Counted from the stretch's first letter, positions 1 through 9,108 are shown. The stretch: 64,000 nucleotides of DNA from JBBPYC01 sp038200275 (GCA_038200275.1 JBBPYC010000002.1:1-64000), one strand, 5' to 3'. Notes: generated by a model not told the origin, from the letters alone. Numbers and translations are program-made.

Positions 1-1053
1 CAACCCTGAGACGAACGCGTCCTCGACCCGTGAGCCGATGCACCAATCGCCGCACGCACCAATACCGCTTTTCGCATCCAACAAATACGGCTGCCCCGCG
101 GGCATCATTGTCTTGGCCTCTCGCCAAAATCGCACCGCGGCAAAGCCCGGCGCGGCCCGGATGCCCGTAACTTCCGCAAACGCCTTGAGCAGCTTGTCCT
201 GCGCGCGCTGCGGGTCGTCGCTGCTGTGCTCATCGGACCATTCGGCACTGGCCTGCACGGTCCAGCGCTCGATGCTGGAGCGCCCCGGCTTGGACGATTC
301 GCGCGAGAGCCAGGCAATGCGATGGTGCGTGCTGCGCGCGGCGTTCCAGTGGGGCCCGAGCGTGGTCAGCTTTGGCTGCGCAGCTTGCGGAAATGCAAGG
401 TTCAACGTCCAGCAGGGAGCCGACCAAACGCGCTCAAGCGGCGCATCGGCACCGAACGCCGGCTGCTGACCGGACGCGACCAGCAACGCCCGCGTGGCCG
501 CCGCCGGCAACGCGGCCAGCACGGCATCGAAGCCGCTGTGCACTTGACTTGTGCCGCCCGCACCTTCGGTGTGGAGTTGCCAGCGCTGCGCATCGGCCGC
601 ATCGCGTGCGATGCGCAGCACGCTGGTCTGCAACTGCAGGGCGCCGGCTTGCAGCAGCGGCGCGGCCCAGTGCTGCACCAGCGCGTCCATGCCGGGCAGC
701 CCCACCCAGTGCGTCTCCCGCCCGAGCGCAACGGCCGCCAGGTTGCGGCCACCCGGATCGAGCACGCGCACGCTGTTCGCGCTCCACGACTTGACGACGC
801 CCGGCACGATGGCCAGCGCCTGCTGGAAGCGCGGATCGCGCACGGTGAAGTACTGCGCGCCCTGATCGAAGCCGCCGAACGGCGTCTCGAGCGTGGCCAT
901 GCGCCCGCCCACCTTCTCGGCACGCTCAAAGAGCGTCACGGCGCAGCCCGCCTGCATCAGCGTGCGCGCGCAGGCCACGCCTGCAATGCCCCCACCGACG
1001 ATCGCGAAGCGGCGGGGCGTCATCGCGCGGCCCGGTTTTTTGGTTACGCTCAT
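1..1053 (-). CDS. NAD(P)/FAD-dependent amine-oxidase-like oxidoreductase, C-terminus cut by the window edge
   Basis: Translation of the minus strand gives a flavoprotein with an N-terminal dinucleotide-binding loop (IVGGGIAG, about residues 18-25), followed by FERAEKVGGRMAT, the usual second half of the FAD-binding motif. Near the left edge it reads GDWCIGSRVEDAFVSG, which resembles the C-terminal FAD-contact segment of renalase-like and amine-oxidase-type proteins. The frame is still open at base 1, so the last residues are missing. I chose the ATG at 1053, but ATGs at 1074 and 1104 are in frame and an ATG at 1023 lies inside. It is divergent from the flavodoxin-like gene at 1287. The substrate is unknown; the family call is firm, the function is not. 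Confidence 0.8.
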   Translation of the reverse strand, partial: MSVTKKPGRAMTPRRFAIVGGGIAGVACARTLMQAGCAVTLFERAEKVGGRMATLETPFGGFDQGAQYFTVRDPRFQQALAIVPGVVKSWSANSVRVLDPGGRNLAAVALGRETHWVGLPGMDALVQHWAAPLLQAGALQLQTSVLRIARDAADAQRWQLHTEGAGGTSQVHSGFDAVLAALPAAATRALLVASGQQPAFGADAPLERVWSAPCWTLNLAFPQAAQPKLTTLGPHWNAARSTHHRIAWLSRESSKPGRSSIERWTVQASAEWSDEHSSDDPQRAQDKLLKAFAEVTGIRAAPGFAAVRFWREAKTMMPAGQPYLLDAKSGIGACGDWCIGSRVEDAFVSGL

Positions 1054-1286
1054 CAGAGGCCTGTGGTTTGTCATTGTTGTCGTTATCGTGGTGCGAAGGG
1101 TCATGCCGTAGCGGACCAATCGGGCTGCATGCACTCTAACGTAGCCGCCTCCTGCCACCACGGGGTTGTCTTGCGTTCTCGACGGTCTTGAATCGCCTTG
1201 GCTGGGCCCGCACCGCAGGTCGTCAAACAGCTTGCATTTTTTTATTCTTCAATCGTTTTTGCAACAACGCAAAGGACTCGGCTCTC

Positions 1287-1844
1287 ATGGCAGGCATTGT
1301 GGTGGTTTATCACTCCGGCTACGGCCATACCCAGCGGCTTGCGCAAGCCGTCAGCGACGGCGCAGGCGCAACGCTGCTGGCGATCGATGCCGACGGTGAA
1401 TTGCCCGATGGCGGCTGGAACGAACTGGCCGCAGCCGACGCGATCGTGTTCGGCGCGCCGACCTACATGGGCGGGCCGAGTTGGCAGTTCAAGAAGTTTG
1501 CCGATGCGTCCTCCAAGGCGTGGTACAGCCAGACTTGGAAAGACAAGCTGTTTGCAGGATTCACGAACAGCGCGGGCCTGGCCGGCGACAAGCATTCGAC
1601 GCTGGCCTACTTCGTCACGCTGGCGATGCAGCATGGCGGCTTATGGGTCGGCAACGGCATGATGCCAGCCAACAGCAAGGCGGCCAAGCGCAACGATGTC
1701 AACTACATCGGCGCCTATACCGGCGTGATGGCGCAGTCACCGTCGGATGCAAGCCCGACCGAAATGGCCGAAGGCGACTTGGAGACGGGCCGGCTGTTCG
1801 GCCAGCGCATCACCCAGGTTGCGGCGCGCATCGGCGCCAGATAG
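1287..1844 (+). CDS. Flavodoxin-fold NAD(P)H:quinone oxidoreductase, WrbA-like
   Basis: This 185-residue protein opens with a beta strand and a phosphate-binding loop (VVYHSGYGHTQRLA) typical of flavodoxin-like FMN proteins. It then has FGAPTYMGGPSWQFKKFAD, the second FMN-contact loop of WrbA-type quinone reductases. The C-terminal part (NYIGAYTGVMAQSP) also fits that family. Known members reduce quinones by two electrons with NAD(P)H in the cytoplasm, which limits radical formation. The ATG at 1287 is chosen because the fold begins directly there and an AAGGA lies 12 bases upstream; more upstream starts would add unrelated residues. It is convergent with moaD, with a gap of only 15 bases. 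It is not certain that it is true WrbA rather than a related flavodoxin. Confidence 0.85.
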   Translation: MAGIVVVYHSGYGHTQRLAQAVSDGAGATLLAIDADGELPDGGWNELAAADAIVFGAPTYMGGPSWQFKKFADASSKAWYSQTWKDKLFAGFTNSAGLAGDKHSTLAYFVTLAMQHGGLWVGNGMMPANSKAAKRNDVNYIGAYTGVMAQSPSDASPTEMAEGDLETGRLFGQRITQVAARIGAR

Positions 1845-1859
1845 TCGGCTGGTCGGCGG

Positions 1860-2138
1860 TCAGCCACCAGTCACTGGGGGGAAAAACGCCACCTCGCTGC
1901 CATCCTTCAACGGCGCGCCCGAAGCGCCAAGCACCATCACTTGATCGATCGCCAGCCGCACCGCACGCTCGCGTGACAAGGCTTCTGCATAGGCGCCGCC
2001 ACGCGCAATCAACTCGTCACGCAATTCGTCCAGCGTGACGGCAGCAGTCTGCACCGACTCGCTGCCGATGCCGATCAACTCACGCGTCGATGCGAAGTAG
2101 CGGACGGTGATGGTGTGCATGGCTTGGGTCTGACTCAT
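1860..2138 (-). CDS. moaD: Molybdopterin synthase small subunit MoaD
   Basis: A 92-residue ubiquitin-fold protein ending in PPVTGG. The terminal Gly-Gly is the feature that defines MoaD: it is adenylated and converted to a thiocarboxylate, the sulfur donor that turns cyclic pyranopterin monophosphate into molybdopterin. The N-terminal strand HTITVRYFASTREL and the length fit the family. Its ATG overlaps the TGA of moeA by four bases (ATGA), which supports this start and translational coupling; Met7 is an alternative. MoaE, its partner subunit, would normally be expected next to it in this order but is not in the window: a flavodoxin-like gene on the opposite strand follows instead. Confidence 0.93.
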   Translation of the reverse strand: MSQTQAMHTITVRYFASTRELIGIGSESVQTAAVTLDELRDELIARGGAYAEALSRERAVRLAIDQVMVLGASGAPLKDGSEVAFFPPVTGG

Positions 2139-3394
2139 TGCAGCGCATCCGCAAACGCGATAAACGGCGCCAGTTCGCCATGCTTGAAGGTCTGACCTGC
2201 CGCCACATCGATCACGCCGTCGCCCCAGACCAGCGAGCTCAGCACACCCGAGCTTTGATTCGCGAACACGTCGAGCCCGCCTTGCTCGTTGCGGCGTACG
2301 CGCAAAAACTCACGCCGTCGGTCGCCTTTGCGCCAATCGAAGTGCACAGGCAGTTGCACCGCTGGCAGCTCCAGCCGAGTTGCGCCCTGCAGCTTCAGCA
2401 GAAACGGCCGCACCAGCAGCATGAACGTGATGAAGCTCGACACCGGATTGCCTGGCAGCCCGATGAAATGGCAATTGTTGCCGACCGTGCCGTAAGCGAA
2501 CGGCTTGCCGGGCTTCATCGCGATCTGCCACAAATCGAGGCGGCCAAGCGCTTCGACCGCCGGCTTCACGTGGTCCTCCTCACCGACCGAGACGCCGCCG
2601 CTGGTCAGGATCAGGTCGTGCCCGCGTGCGGTCTCCTTTATCGCTGCGACGGTTGCATCGCGCCGGTCGGGCACGATGCCGAGATCGGTCACGTCGCAGT
2701 TCAGCCGCTTCAACAACGCGCGCAGAAAGAAACGGTTCGAGTTGTAGATCGATCCGGCTTTGAGTTGCGAAGGCGCGACTTCGCCGGGCATCACGAGCTC
2801 GTCGCCCGTGGAAAACAGCGCCACTTTGGGCCGCACTGCAACGAACAGTTCTGCCAGCCCGACACAAGCCGCCATGCCCAAGCTGGCCGGTGTCAGCCGG
2901 TCGCCACGAGCCAACACGCGTGCACCCAACGTGACGTCTTCCCCGGCGCGGCGAATCCACTGACCGGGCGACGCAGCAACGTTGATGCGCACGCGCCCTT
3001 CGCCGGCGACCGCCGTGTCTTCCTGCATCACCACCGCGTCCGCCCCCGGCGGAATCTGCGCGCCGGTGAAGATGCGCGCCGCGCTGCCAGCGGCCAGTGG
3101 CGCACCCGTTGCCCCGGCCGCGATGCGCTGCGACACCGGCAGTTCGACACCGCCCGCGCGCAGATCGGCGCTGCGCACCGCGTAGCCGTCCATCGAGCTG
3201 TTGTCGGCCGGAGGCACCTGCAGCGGCGAAAGCACATCCTGCGCGAGCACGCGGCCGTCCGCATCCATCGTGGCCACGCTATCGGTGGCAGGGATCGGTT
3301 CGGCATGGACGAGCAGCGCAGCCAGCGCGTCGTCGAGCGACATCAGCGGCGGGCGGGACGTCTGGGTGGAAGGTTTGGACTCACTGGCGGTCAT
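2135..3394 (-). CDS. moeA: Molybdopterin molybdotransferase MoeA
   Basis: A 419-residue protein with the MoeA layout: an N-terminal region with DNSSMDGYAVRS, a central MPT-binding domain containing TSGGVSVGEEDHVK, and the late motif GLPGNPVSSFITF. MoeA inserts molybdate into adenylated molybdopterin in the cytoplasm, the last common step of molybdenum cofactor synthesis. The length matches the family. The gene overlaps mobB upstream and moaD downstream by four bases each (ATGA), so mobB-moeA-moaD is read as one translationally coupled unit behind thrC. It supplies cofactor for molybdoenzymes encoded elsewhere. No irregularities are seen. Confidence 0.96.
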   Translation of the reverse strand: MTASESKPSTQTSRPPLMSLDDALAALLVHAEPIPATDSVATMDADGRVLAQDVLSPLQVPPADNSSMDGYAVRSADLRAGGVELPVSQRIAAGATGAPLAAGSAARIFTGAQIPPGADAVVMQEDTAVAGEGRVRINVAASPGQWIRRAGEDVTLGARVLARGDRLTPASLGMAACVGLAELFVAVRPKVALFSTGDELVMPGEVAPSQLKAGSIYNSNRFFLRALLKRLNCDVTDLGIVPDRRDATVAAIKETARGHDLILTSGGVSVGEEDHVKPAVEALGRLDLWQIAMKPGKPFAYGTVGNNCHFIGLPGNPVSSFITFMLLVRPFLLKLQGATRLELPAVQLPVHFDWRKGDRRREFLRVRRNEQGGLDVFANQSSGVLSSLVWGDGVIDVAAGQTFKHGELAPFIAFADALQ

Positions 3395-3936
3395 GCGGCT
3401 CGACGCTCCGTTGAATAGATGAAAGTTCCGGCGGCGGTGTGTTGCAGCAGCCAGCCGGCGATCGATGCGGGGTCGTTCAAGGCGAGCAGCGCGGGCGGTT
3501 TGGCATCGGTCGGCAACCGGTCCGGCGCATCGGTCGCGACCGCGACGATGTGCGGGTCATCGGGGTACATCGGCACGTGGGTCAGGTCCGCGCGCCAGAT
3601 TTCGATCTTCGGCAGATCACTGCGTTTGAAGCCTTCAACCAGCACCCAGTCGGCGCTTGCGTCGAGTTCGGCCAGCAAGGCATGCACGTCGGGCCGCGCG
3701 TGCTCGGCCTGTTCGCGCATCAACGCAAGCCTCCGGTCAGACGCGATCAGCACTTCATAGGCGCCCGCTGTGCGGTGCCGGTAACTGTCCTTGCCCGGCT
3801 GGTCGATGTCGAATTCGTGATGCGCATGCTTGACGACCGACACGCGCTGGCCGGCCGCTTTTAGCTGGCCGACAAGCTGTTCGACCAGCGTCGTCTTGCC
3901 CGAGCCGGACCAGCCTGCGAAGCCGACGACGTTCAT
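3391..3936 (-). CDS. mobB: Molybdopterin-guanine dinucleotide biosynthesis adapter MobB
   Basis: A 181-residue P-loop GTPase-like protein. The Walker A motif GWSGSGKT lies at residues 8-15, followed by a VVKHAHHEFDIDQPGKDSYR segment typical of MobB and later VLVEGFKRSDLPKIEIWR, the family's EGFK motif. MobB binds guanine nucleotide and assists MobA in forming the dinucleotide form of the molybdenum cofactor. It sits 76 bases downstream of thrC and its stop overlaps the moeA start by four bases. No mobA is present in the window. Confidence 0.94.
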   Translation of the reverse strand: MNVVGFAGWSGSGKTTLVEQLVGQLKAAGQRVSVVKHAHHEFDIDQPGKDSYRHRTAGAYEVLIASDRRLALMREQAEHARPDVHALLAELDASADWVLVEGFKRSDLPKIEIWRADLTHVPMYPDDPHIVAVATDAPDRLPTDAKPPALLALNDPASIAGWLLQHTAAGTFIYSTERRAA

Positions 3937-4012
3937 CTGCCAATCGCCTCAATGCTTCTGTTTTTATCGCTAACAATGAAGCAAGCACATGCGACTCCTG
4001 CCATTTTCATGG

Positions 4013-5476
4013 TCAATTCGCCCCGCAGACGTCAGCGATCCGCTTTTTCACGGCAGCCGCATCGGGCTCGATCGCCTCCACGCGGCGCGGCAATGCCTCG
4101 ATGCCTGCAAAGCGCGCCGGCCGCGCCGGTACGTGGCCCAGCGCTTCTTCAATCGTCTCGCTGAACTTGATCGGCAGAGCGGTCTCCAGCACGATCATCG
4201 GGACACCGCGCTGCAGGTGCTGGCGCGCGACCTTCAAGCCATCGGCCGTGTGCGGATCGATCGTGATCGCGTACTTTTCATGCGCGTCGCGAATGGTCGC
4301 AAGCCGATCTGCGTGCGTGCTCTTGCCGCTGACGAAGCCAAAGCGTTGCGCGGCCTTCACGAAGCTTGGATCGCCGCCGAGATCGAACAGGCCTTGCGTA
4401 CTCAACTGCTTGCCGAACAGATCGGCACAACGCGCCGCATCCCGCCCCAGCAGGTCGAACACGAAGCGCTCGAAATTGCTGGCCTTGGAAATATCCATCG
4501 ACGGGCTGGATGTCTCATGCGTATCGGCGCCGATTCGCACCCGATACACGCCGGTGCGAAAGAACTCGTCGAGCACGTCGTTCTCATTGGTTGCGGCCAC
4601 CAGTTGTGCGAGCGGCAGGCCCATCATGCGGGCGACGTGGCCCGCGCAGATGTTGCCGAAGTTGCCTGACGGGACCGTGAAGCTGACCTTCGTGACCGCA
4701 TCCTTGTCGTCCCCATCATCGGCCAGCAGATTCGCCGTGGCCTGAAAGTAGCCTGCGAAGTAATAGACCACCTGCGCAAGCAGCCGCGCCCAGTTGATCG
4801 AGTTGACGGTGCCGATGCGGTACTTGCGCTTGAAGTCCAGATCGTTGCTGACGGCCTTGACGATGTCCTGGCAATCATCGAACACGCCGCGCACCGCGAG
4901 GTTGTGAATGTTCTCGTCTTGCAGGCTGTACATCTGCGCCTGCTGAAACGCACTCATGCGGCCCTGCGGGCTCAGCATGAACACGCGCACACCATGCTTG
5001 CCGCGCATTGCGTATTCGGCAGCAGAGCCGGTGTCGCCGCTGGTCGCGCCCAGGATGTTCAGTTGTTCGTTGCGGCGTGCGAGAACGTACTCGAACAGGT
5101 TGCCGAGCAACTGCATCGCCATGTCCTTGAACGCCAGCGTCGGGCCGTTTGACAAGGCTTGCAGGTACAGGCCGCCTTCGAGCATCTTGAGCGGCACGAT
5201 CTCATGGCTGCCGAACGCTTCACGGGTGTAGGTTTTCTCGCAAATGGCCCGCAGATCGGCTGGCGGAATGTCGTCGATGTAGAGCGACAGGATCTCGAAC
5301 GCGAGCGCCGCATAGCCATCGTCCTCATGCACCTTGCGCCAGCGCTTGAGCGTGGCGGTGTCGATCTGCGGGTAGTGCGCGGGCAGGTACAACCCGCCGT
5401 CGGGCGCCAGGCCTTCGAGCAGGATGTCGCAGAACTTGCTAGGCGTGGGGTCGCCGCGGGTGGAGAGGTAGTTCAT
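4013..5476 (-). CDS. thrC: Threonine synthase
   Basis: The start is set at the ATG at 5476, giving MNYLSTRGDPTPSKFCDILL, the typical first residues of bacterial ThrC; further in-frame upstream sequence looks non-coding. The 487-residue enzyme converts O-phosphohomoserine to threonine with PLP. The PLP-lysine segment is recognisable as GPTLAFKDMAMQ, and the GATSGDTGSAAEYA loop that binds the phosphate follows. The length matches the long class of ThrC. In relatives it directly follows hom; here about one kilobase holding a toxin-antitoxin pair separates them. Downstream are mobB, moeA and moaD on the same strand. Confidence 0.96.
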   Translation of the reverse strand: MNYLSTRGDPTPSKFCDILLEGLAPDGGLYLPAHYPQIDTATLKRWRKVHEDDGYAALAFEILSLYIDDIPPADLRAICEKTYTREAFGSHEIVPLKMLEGGLYLQALSNGPTLAFKDMAMQLLGNLFEYVLARRNEQLNILGATSGDTGSAAEYAMRGKHGVRVFMLSPQGRMSAFQQAQMYSLQDENIHNLAVRGVFDDCQDIVKAVSNDLDFKRKYRIGTVNSINWARLLAQVVYYFAGYFQATANLLADDGDDKDAVTKVSFTVPSGNFGNICAGHVARMMGLPLAQLVAATNENDVLDEFFRTGVYRVRIGADTHETSSPSMDISKASNFERFVFDLLGRDAARCADLFGKQLSTQGLFDLGGDPSFVKAAQRFGFVSGKSTHADRLATIRDAHEKYAITIDPHTADGLKVARQHLQRGVPMIVLETALPIKFSETIEEALGHVPARPARFAGIEALPRRVEAIEPDAAAVKKRIADVCGAN

Positions 5477-5737
5477 GGCTTGTGGAGTGGCACGCTTGGC
5501 GGCTCGCAGCGCATTTTTCGCATGATTGTTAAGCCGTCTGACATGGGCAACCATTCGACGGGGTTGTCTGGTCGCACTTCCCGGCATTCGCACAGCGCCA
5601 CTTGCAAGGCGACTCGTCCGCCTGGATCGATTCGAAGCCGATTTCGGACCGGCGCTGATTCGTGGTCGCTGATCACTGGATGGGTGCTACGGCTCCGCCC
5701 TTCAGGCGCCGGTCAATGGGAACAGGCCGCCACCAGT

Positions 5738-6154
5738 TCACTCCAACCATGGGTTGTGCAGAGGCAGACCAGAATCGATGAAATGCCGGGTATTGCGCGT
5801 GACCAACGTTAGCCGGTGCACCGTCGCGGTGGCTGCGATTAGCAAGTCGAGATCATCCTGGCGCCGACCGATCGTCTCGAGCGAGGCTTTGAGCCGGCCG
5901 AAAGCAAGCCACACCGACACATCCGTCACCAGCATCCGCGCTGCGAACTGCGCACGCAACCCATCGAACCAGAGTTCGAGCAGATGCCGCTCGCGCCCGA
6001 TCGACTTGCGCGCGATACCGTACTGAATTTCGCCCACAGTGGGTGCAGACAGCGCTGCGTCATCGCCGTGCTCCGCGAGCCAGGCCTGAACGCGCATATC
6101 CGGCGCCTTCCGAACGACTTCTGAGATCACACAGGTGTCCAGCAACCAGAGCAT
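5738..6154 (-). CDS. vapC: VapC/FitB-type PIN-domain ribonuclease toxin
   Basis: A 138-residue PIN-domain protein beginning MLWLLDTCVISEVVRK. Asp6 and Glu12 match the first acidic pair of PIN nucleases, and the later DDLDLLIAATA segment supplies the next acidic cluster. The LLDTxVISE opening is closest to the FitB/VapC branch. Such toxins cleave RNA, often tRNA, when the partner antitoxin is lost. The start lies 15 bases after the stop of the antitoxin at 6170-6430, the usual two-gene order. The pair lies between hom and thrC, so it may be co-transcribed with threonine genes or insulate thrC from them. Confidence 0.9.
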   Translation of the reverse strand: MLWLLDTCVISEVVRKAPDMRVQAWLAEHGDDAALSAPTVGEIQYGIARKSIGRERHLLELWFDGLRAQFAARMLVTDVSVWLAFGRLKASLETIGRRQDDLDLLIAATATVHRLTLVTRNTRHFIDSGLPLHNPWLE

Positions 6155-6169
6155 CGCGTCGACTGCGGA

Positions 6170-6430
6170 TCACTCGCCCAGGTCCGGCGGGGCAGTGCGG
6201 CTGCGGCGCGGCGGTGGCTCCAAGTCCCCGATGCGAGGCGCGGACAGCAAAAACGCGGCGAATCCGTCGTTCAAGCGCACGTGCCGGTCTGCTGCCGCGC
6301 CCGGCATCGCCACGATCTGAACCACCGGGCGGCCATGTCGCGTGACAACCTGCGGCCCTTCGGCAAGTGCCTTATCGATCACTTCGCTGAAGCGATTTTT
6401 CGCTTCTTGTACCTGCCAGGCTGCGGTCAT
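6170..6430 (-). CDS. Phd/YefM-type antitoxin
   Basis: An 86-residue protein beginning MTAAWQVQEAKNRFSEVID, the classic opening of Phd/YefM antitoxins, followed by VVTRHGRPVVQIVAM, which completes the DNA-binding fold. The C-terminal half is polar and proline/arginine-rich, as expected for the flexible toxin-neutralising tail. I chose the ATG at 6430 because the family motif starts at once; the in-frame ATG at 6442 would add only four residues. Such proteins usually repress their own promoter together with the toxin. Its stop is 15 bases before vapC. Confidence 0.9.
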   Translation of the reverse strand: MTAAWQVQEAKNRFSEVIDKALAEGPQVVTRHGRPVVQIVAMPGAAADRHVRLNDGFAAFLLSAPRIGDLEPPPRRSRTAPPDLGE

Positions 6431-6499
6431 GGTGAACCCCAAAGGTCAACGAAACTAGACAGAATTATAGACAGAATTGATCGAATGTTGCTGTGGGGC

Positions 6500-7834
6500 T
6501 CAAGCGAGCTCCTCCTTGCGAATCCGCACGATCGGCGCCAGCACGGTGGGCAGCGCCTGCATCTCGGCCAGTGCGGCATTCATCGTTGCTTCACGCGTGT
6601 CGTGCGTCAGCATGATCAGGTCGGTCGAGGTCGCGCCTTCGCCGCCCACCTCGTCGGCTTCGCGCTGCAGCACTGCATCGATCGAGATACCAGCGCCGGC
6701 GACGATGGCCGTGACCTTGGCCAACACGCCGGCTTCATCGGCCACGCGCAGCCGCAGGTAGTAGCTCGTGATCACGTCGTCCATCGGCACCACGGGCGAC
6801 TCGACGCCGGCCTGCTCGAAGGTGTCGGGCTGGAACGCGAGATGCGGGACACGGTGCGCGGCATCGGCGGTGTGCAGCCGTGTCACGTCGACCAGGTCGG
6901 CAATGACGGCGCTGGCCGTCGGCTCGGCGCCGGCGCCCTTGCCGTAGTAGAGCGTGGTACCGACCGCATCGCCATGTACGACGACCGCGTTCATCGCGCC
7001 TTCGACGTTCGCGATCAGCCGCTTGGCGGGCACCAGACACGGATGCACGCGGAGCTCGACGCCCTCGTCGCGTCGCTTGGCGATGCCGAGCAGCTTGATC
7101 CGGTAGCCGAGCTGCTCGGCGTAGCGGATGTCCTGGGTGCTGAGCTTCGTGATGCCTTCGACGTACGCGCGGTCGAACTGCACCGGAATGCCGAATGCAA
7201 TGGCGCTCATCAGCGTGGCCTTGTGCGCGGCGTCCACGCCTTCGATGTCGAAGGTCGGATCGGACTCTGCATAGCCGAGCGCCTGCGCCTGCTTCAACAC
7301 CGTGTCGAAGTCCAGGCCCTTGTCGCGCATCTCGGACAGGATGAAGTTCGTGGTGCCGTTGATGATGCCGGCGATCCACTCGATCCGGTTCGCGGTCAGC
7401 CCTTCGCGCAGCGCCTTGATGATCGGGATTCCGCCAGCCACCGCCGCTTCGAACGCGACCATCACGCCGCGCTGATGCGCTGCAGCAAAGATCTCGGTGC
7501 CGTGCACGGCCAGCAGCGCCTTGTTGGCAGTCACCACATGCTTGCCGGCGGCAATCGCCTCCAGTACGAGTTGGCGCGCAATGCCGTAGCCGCCGATCAG
7601 CTCGATCACGATGTCGATGTCAGGGTTTGCGATGACGGCACGCGCGTCATTCACCACCTGGACCTTGTCGCCGACCAGTGCGCGCGCACGCTCCATGTCG
7701 AGGTCTGCCACCATCGCGATTTCGATACCACGGCCCGCGCGGCGCTCGATCTCCTGGGCGTTGCGCTGCAGCACCCTGAACGTTCCGCCGCCGACGGTGC
7801 CGATGCCGAGAAGGCCGACCTGAATGGGTTTCAT
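6500..7834 (-). CDS. hom: Homoserine dehydrogenase
   Basis: A 444-residue enzyme opening with MKPIQVGLLGIGTVGGGT, the NAD(P)-binding loop of homoserine dehydrogenases. The catalytic region includes ANKALLAVHG and GIINGTTNFILSEM, both diagnostic. The last 80 residues form an ACT domain (YYLRLRVADEAGVLAKVTAI), the usual site of threonine feedback inhibition. It reduces aspartate semialdehyde to homoserine at the branch to threonine and methionine. It follows alaA by 50 bases on the same strand. The expected next gene, thrC, is displaced by the Phd/VapC pair. Confidence 0.97.
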   Translation of the reverse strand: MKPIQVGLLGIGTVGGGTFRVLQRNAQEIERRAGRGIEIAMVADLDMERARALVGDKVQVVNDARAVIANPDIDIVIELIGGYGIARQLVLEAIAAGKHVVTANKALLAVHGTEIFAAAHQRGVMVAFEAAVAGGIPIIKALREGLTANRIEWIAGIINGTTNFILSEMRDKGLDFDTVLKQAQALGYAESDPTFDIEGVDAAHKATLMSAIAFGIPVQFDRAYVEGITKLSTQDIRYAEQLGYRIKLLGIAKRRDEGVELRVHPCLVPAKRLIANVEGAMNAVVVHGDAVGTTLYYGKGAGAEPTASAVIADLVDVTRLHTADAAHRVPHLAFQPDTFEQAGVESPVVPMDDVITSYYLRLRVADEAGVLAKVTAIVAGAGISIDAVLQREADEVGGEGATSTDLIMLTHDTREATMNAALAEMQALPTVLAPIVRIRKEELA

Positions 7835-7884
7835 GGGTTTGTCTTTTTGAAAGAATCAAGGCTGGGACGCAGTTGGAATCTGCC

Positions 7885-9108
7885 TCACACGCTGCGATTT
7901 CGATAGCGTTCGAGAAATTTACCGATGCGCGAGACCGCTTCGCGCAGATCTTCTTCATGCGGCAGGAACACGATGCGGAAATGGTCCGGCGTGGGCCAAT
8001 TGAAGCCAGTGCCTTGTACCAGCATCACCTTGGTTTCGCGCAGCACTTCGAGAAAGAACTGGCGGTCATCGCGGATCGGGTAGACCGCCGGGTCGAGCCG
8101 TGGGAACATGTACAGCGCGGCCGTCGGCTTCACGCAAGTCACGCCCGGCAGCGCGGTGATCAACTCGTATGCCAGATCGCGCTGGCGCCGCAGCCGGCCA
8201 CCTTCGCAGGTCAGGTCGTTGATGCTCTGGTAACCGCCGAGCGCGGTCTGGATCGCCCACTGGCCCGGCACGTTCGGGCACAGCCGCATGTTCGAGAGCA
8301 TGTTCAAGCCCTCGATGTAATCGGCCGCCGGCTTCTTGTCGCCCGACACCACCATCCAGCCAGCGCGGTAGCCGCAAGAACGGTAGCTCTTGGACAGTGA
8401 GTTGAATGTCAAGGTCAACACGTCGGTCGACAGGCTCGCGATCGGTGTGTGGCGCACACCGTCGTACAAGACCTTGTCATAGACCTCATCGGCCAGGATC
8501 ACCAAGTCGTGCTCGCGTGCAATTTCGATGATGGCGAGCAAAAGCTCGTCGGAATACAGCACACCGGTCGGGTTGTTCGGATTGATCACGACAATCGCGC
8601 GCGTGGCTGGGGTGATCTTGGCGCGGATGTCATCCAGGTCGGGCATCCACCCGTTCGACTCGTCGCAGAGGTAGTGCACCGGACGGCCACCGGCGAGGCT
8701 TGCGACCGCCGTCCACAGCGGGTAATCGGGCGCGGGCACCAGCACCTCGTCGCCGTTGTCGAGCAGTGCGTTGGTCGCCATCGCGATCAGCTCACTCGCG
8801 CCGTTGCCCAGATAAATGTCGTCGAGCGTGACACTCTTGATACCCTGCTTCTGCGTCTCATGCATCACCGCTTTGCGCGCAGCGAAGATGCCTTTGCTGT
8901 CCGAATAACCGGCCGAGTCGGGCAGGTTGCGGATCATGTCCTGCTGAATCTCTTCCGGCGCATCGAAGCCGAACGGGGCGAGGTTGCCGATGTTCAGCTT
9001 GATGATCTTCTGGCCCTCTTCCTCCATCTGCTTGGCGGCTGCCATGATCGGGCCGCGGATGTCATAGAGCACATTGGCCAGCTTGGCGGATTTGACGATT
9101 TGCTTCAA
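7885..9108 (-). CDS. alaA: Alanine transaminase AlaA-like PLP aminotransferase
   Basis: A class I/II PLP aminotransferase of 407 residues. The order VLYDIRGPI, LNIGNLAPFGFDAPEEI, VPAPDYPLWTA, VINPNNPTGVLYS and the PLP-lysine region FNSLSKSYRSCGYR is that of AlaA (YfbQ), which makes alanine from pyruvate and glutamate. A TTG start at 9108 is chosen, because the family N-terminus (KQIVKSAKLANVLYDIRG) begins exactly there and no ATG is well placed: the first one upstream, at 9177, would overlap the divergent gene's leader. It heads the minus-strand run alaA-hom-(toxin/antitoxin)-thrC, a conserved order in related bacteria. Confidence 0.94.
   Translation of the reverse strand: MKQIVKSAKLANVLYDIRGPIMAAAKQMEEEGQKIIKLNIGNLAPFGFDAPEEIQQDMIRNLPDSAGYSDSKGIFAARKAVMHETQKQGIKSVTLDDIYLGNGASELIAMATNALLDNGDEVLVPAPDYPLWTAVASLAGGRPVHYLCDESNGWMPDLDDIRAKITPATRAIVVINPNNPTGVLYSDELLLAIIEIAREHDLVILADEVYDKVLYDGVRHTPIASLSTDVLTLTFNSLSKSYRSCGYRAGWMVVSGDKKPAADYIEGLNMLSNMRLCPNVPGQWAIQTALGGYQSINDLTCEGGRLRRQRDLAYELITALPGVTCVKPTAALYMFPRLDPAVYPIRDDRQFFLEVLRETKVMLVQGTGFNWPTPDHFRIVFLPHEEDLREAVSRIGKFLERYRNRSV

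Noticed and set aside
226..1191. Long plus-strand open frame over the FAD oxidoreductase
   Set aside because: It is antisense to a minus-strand gene with clear flavoprotein motifs; its Arg/His-rich product has no recognisable domain.
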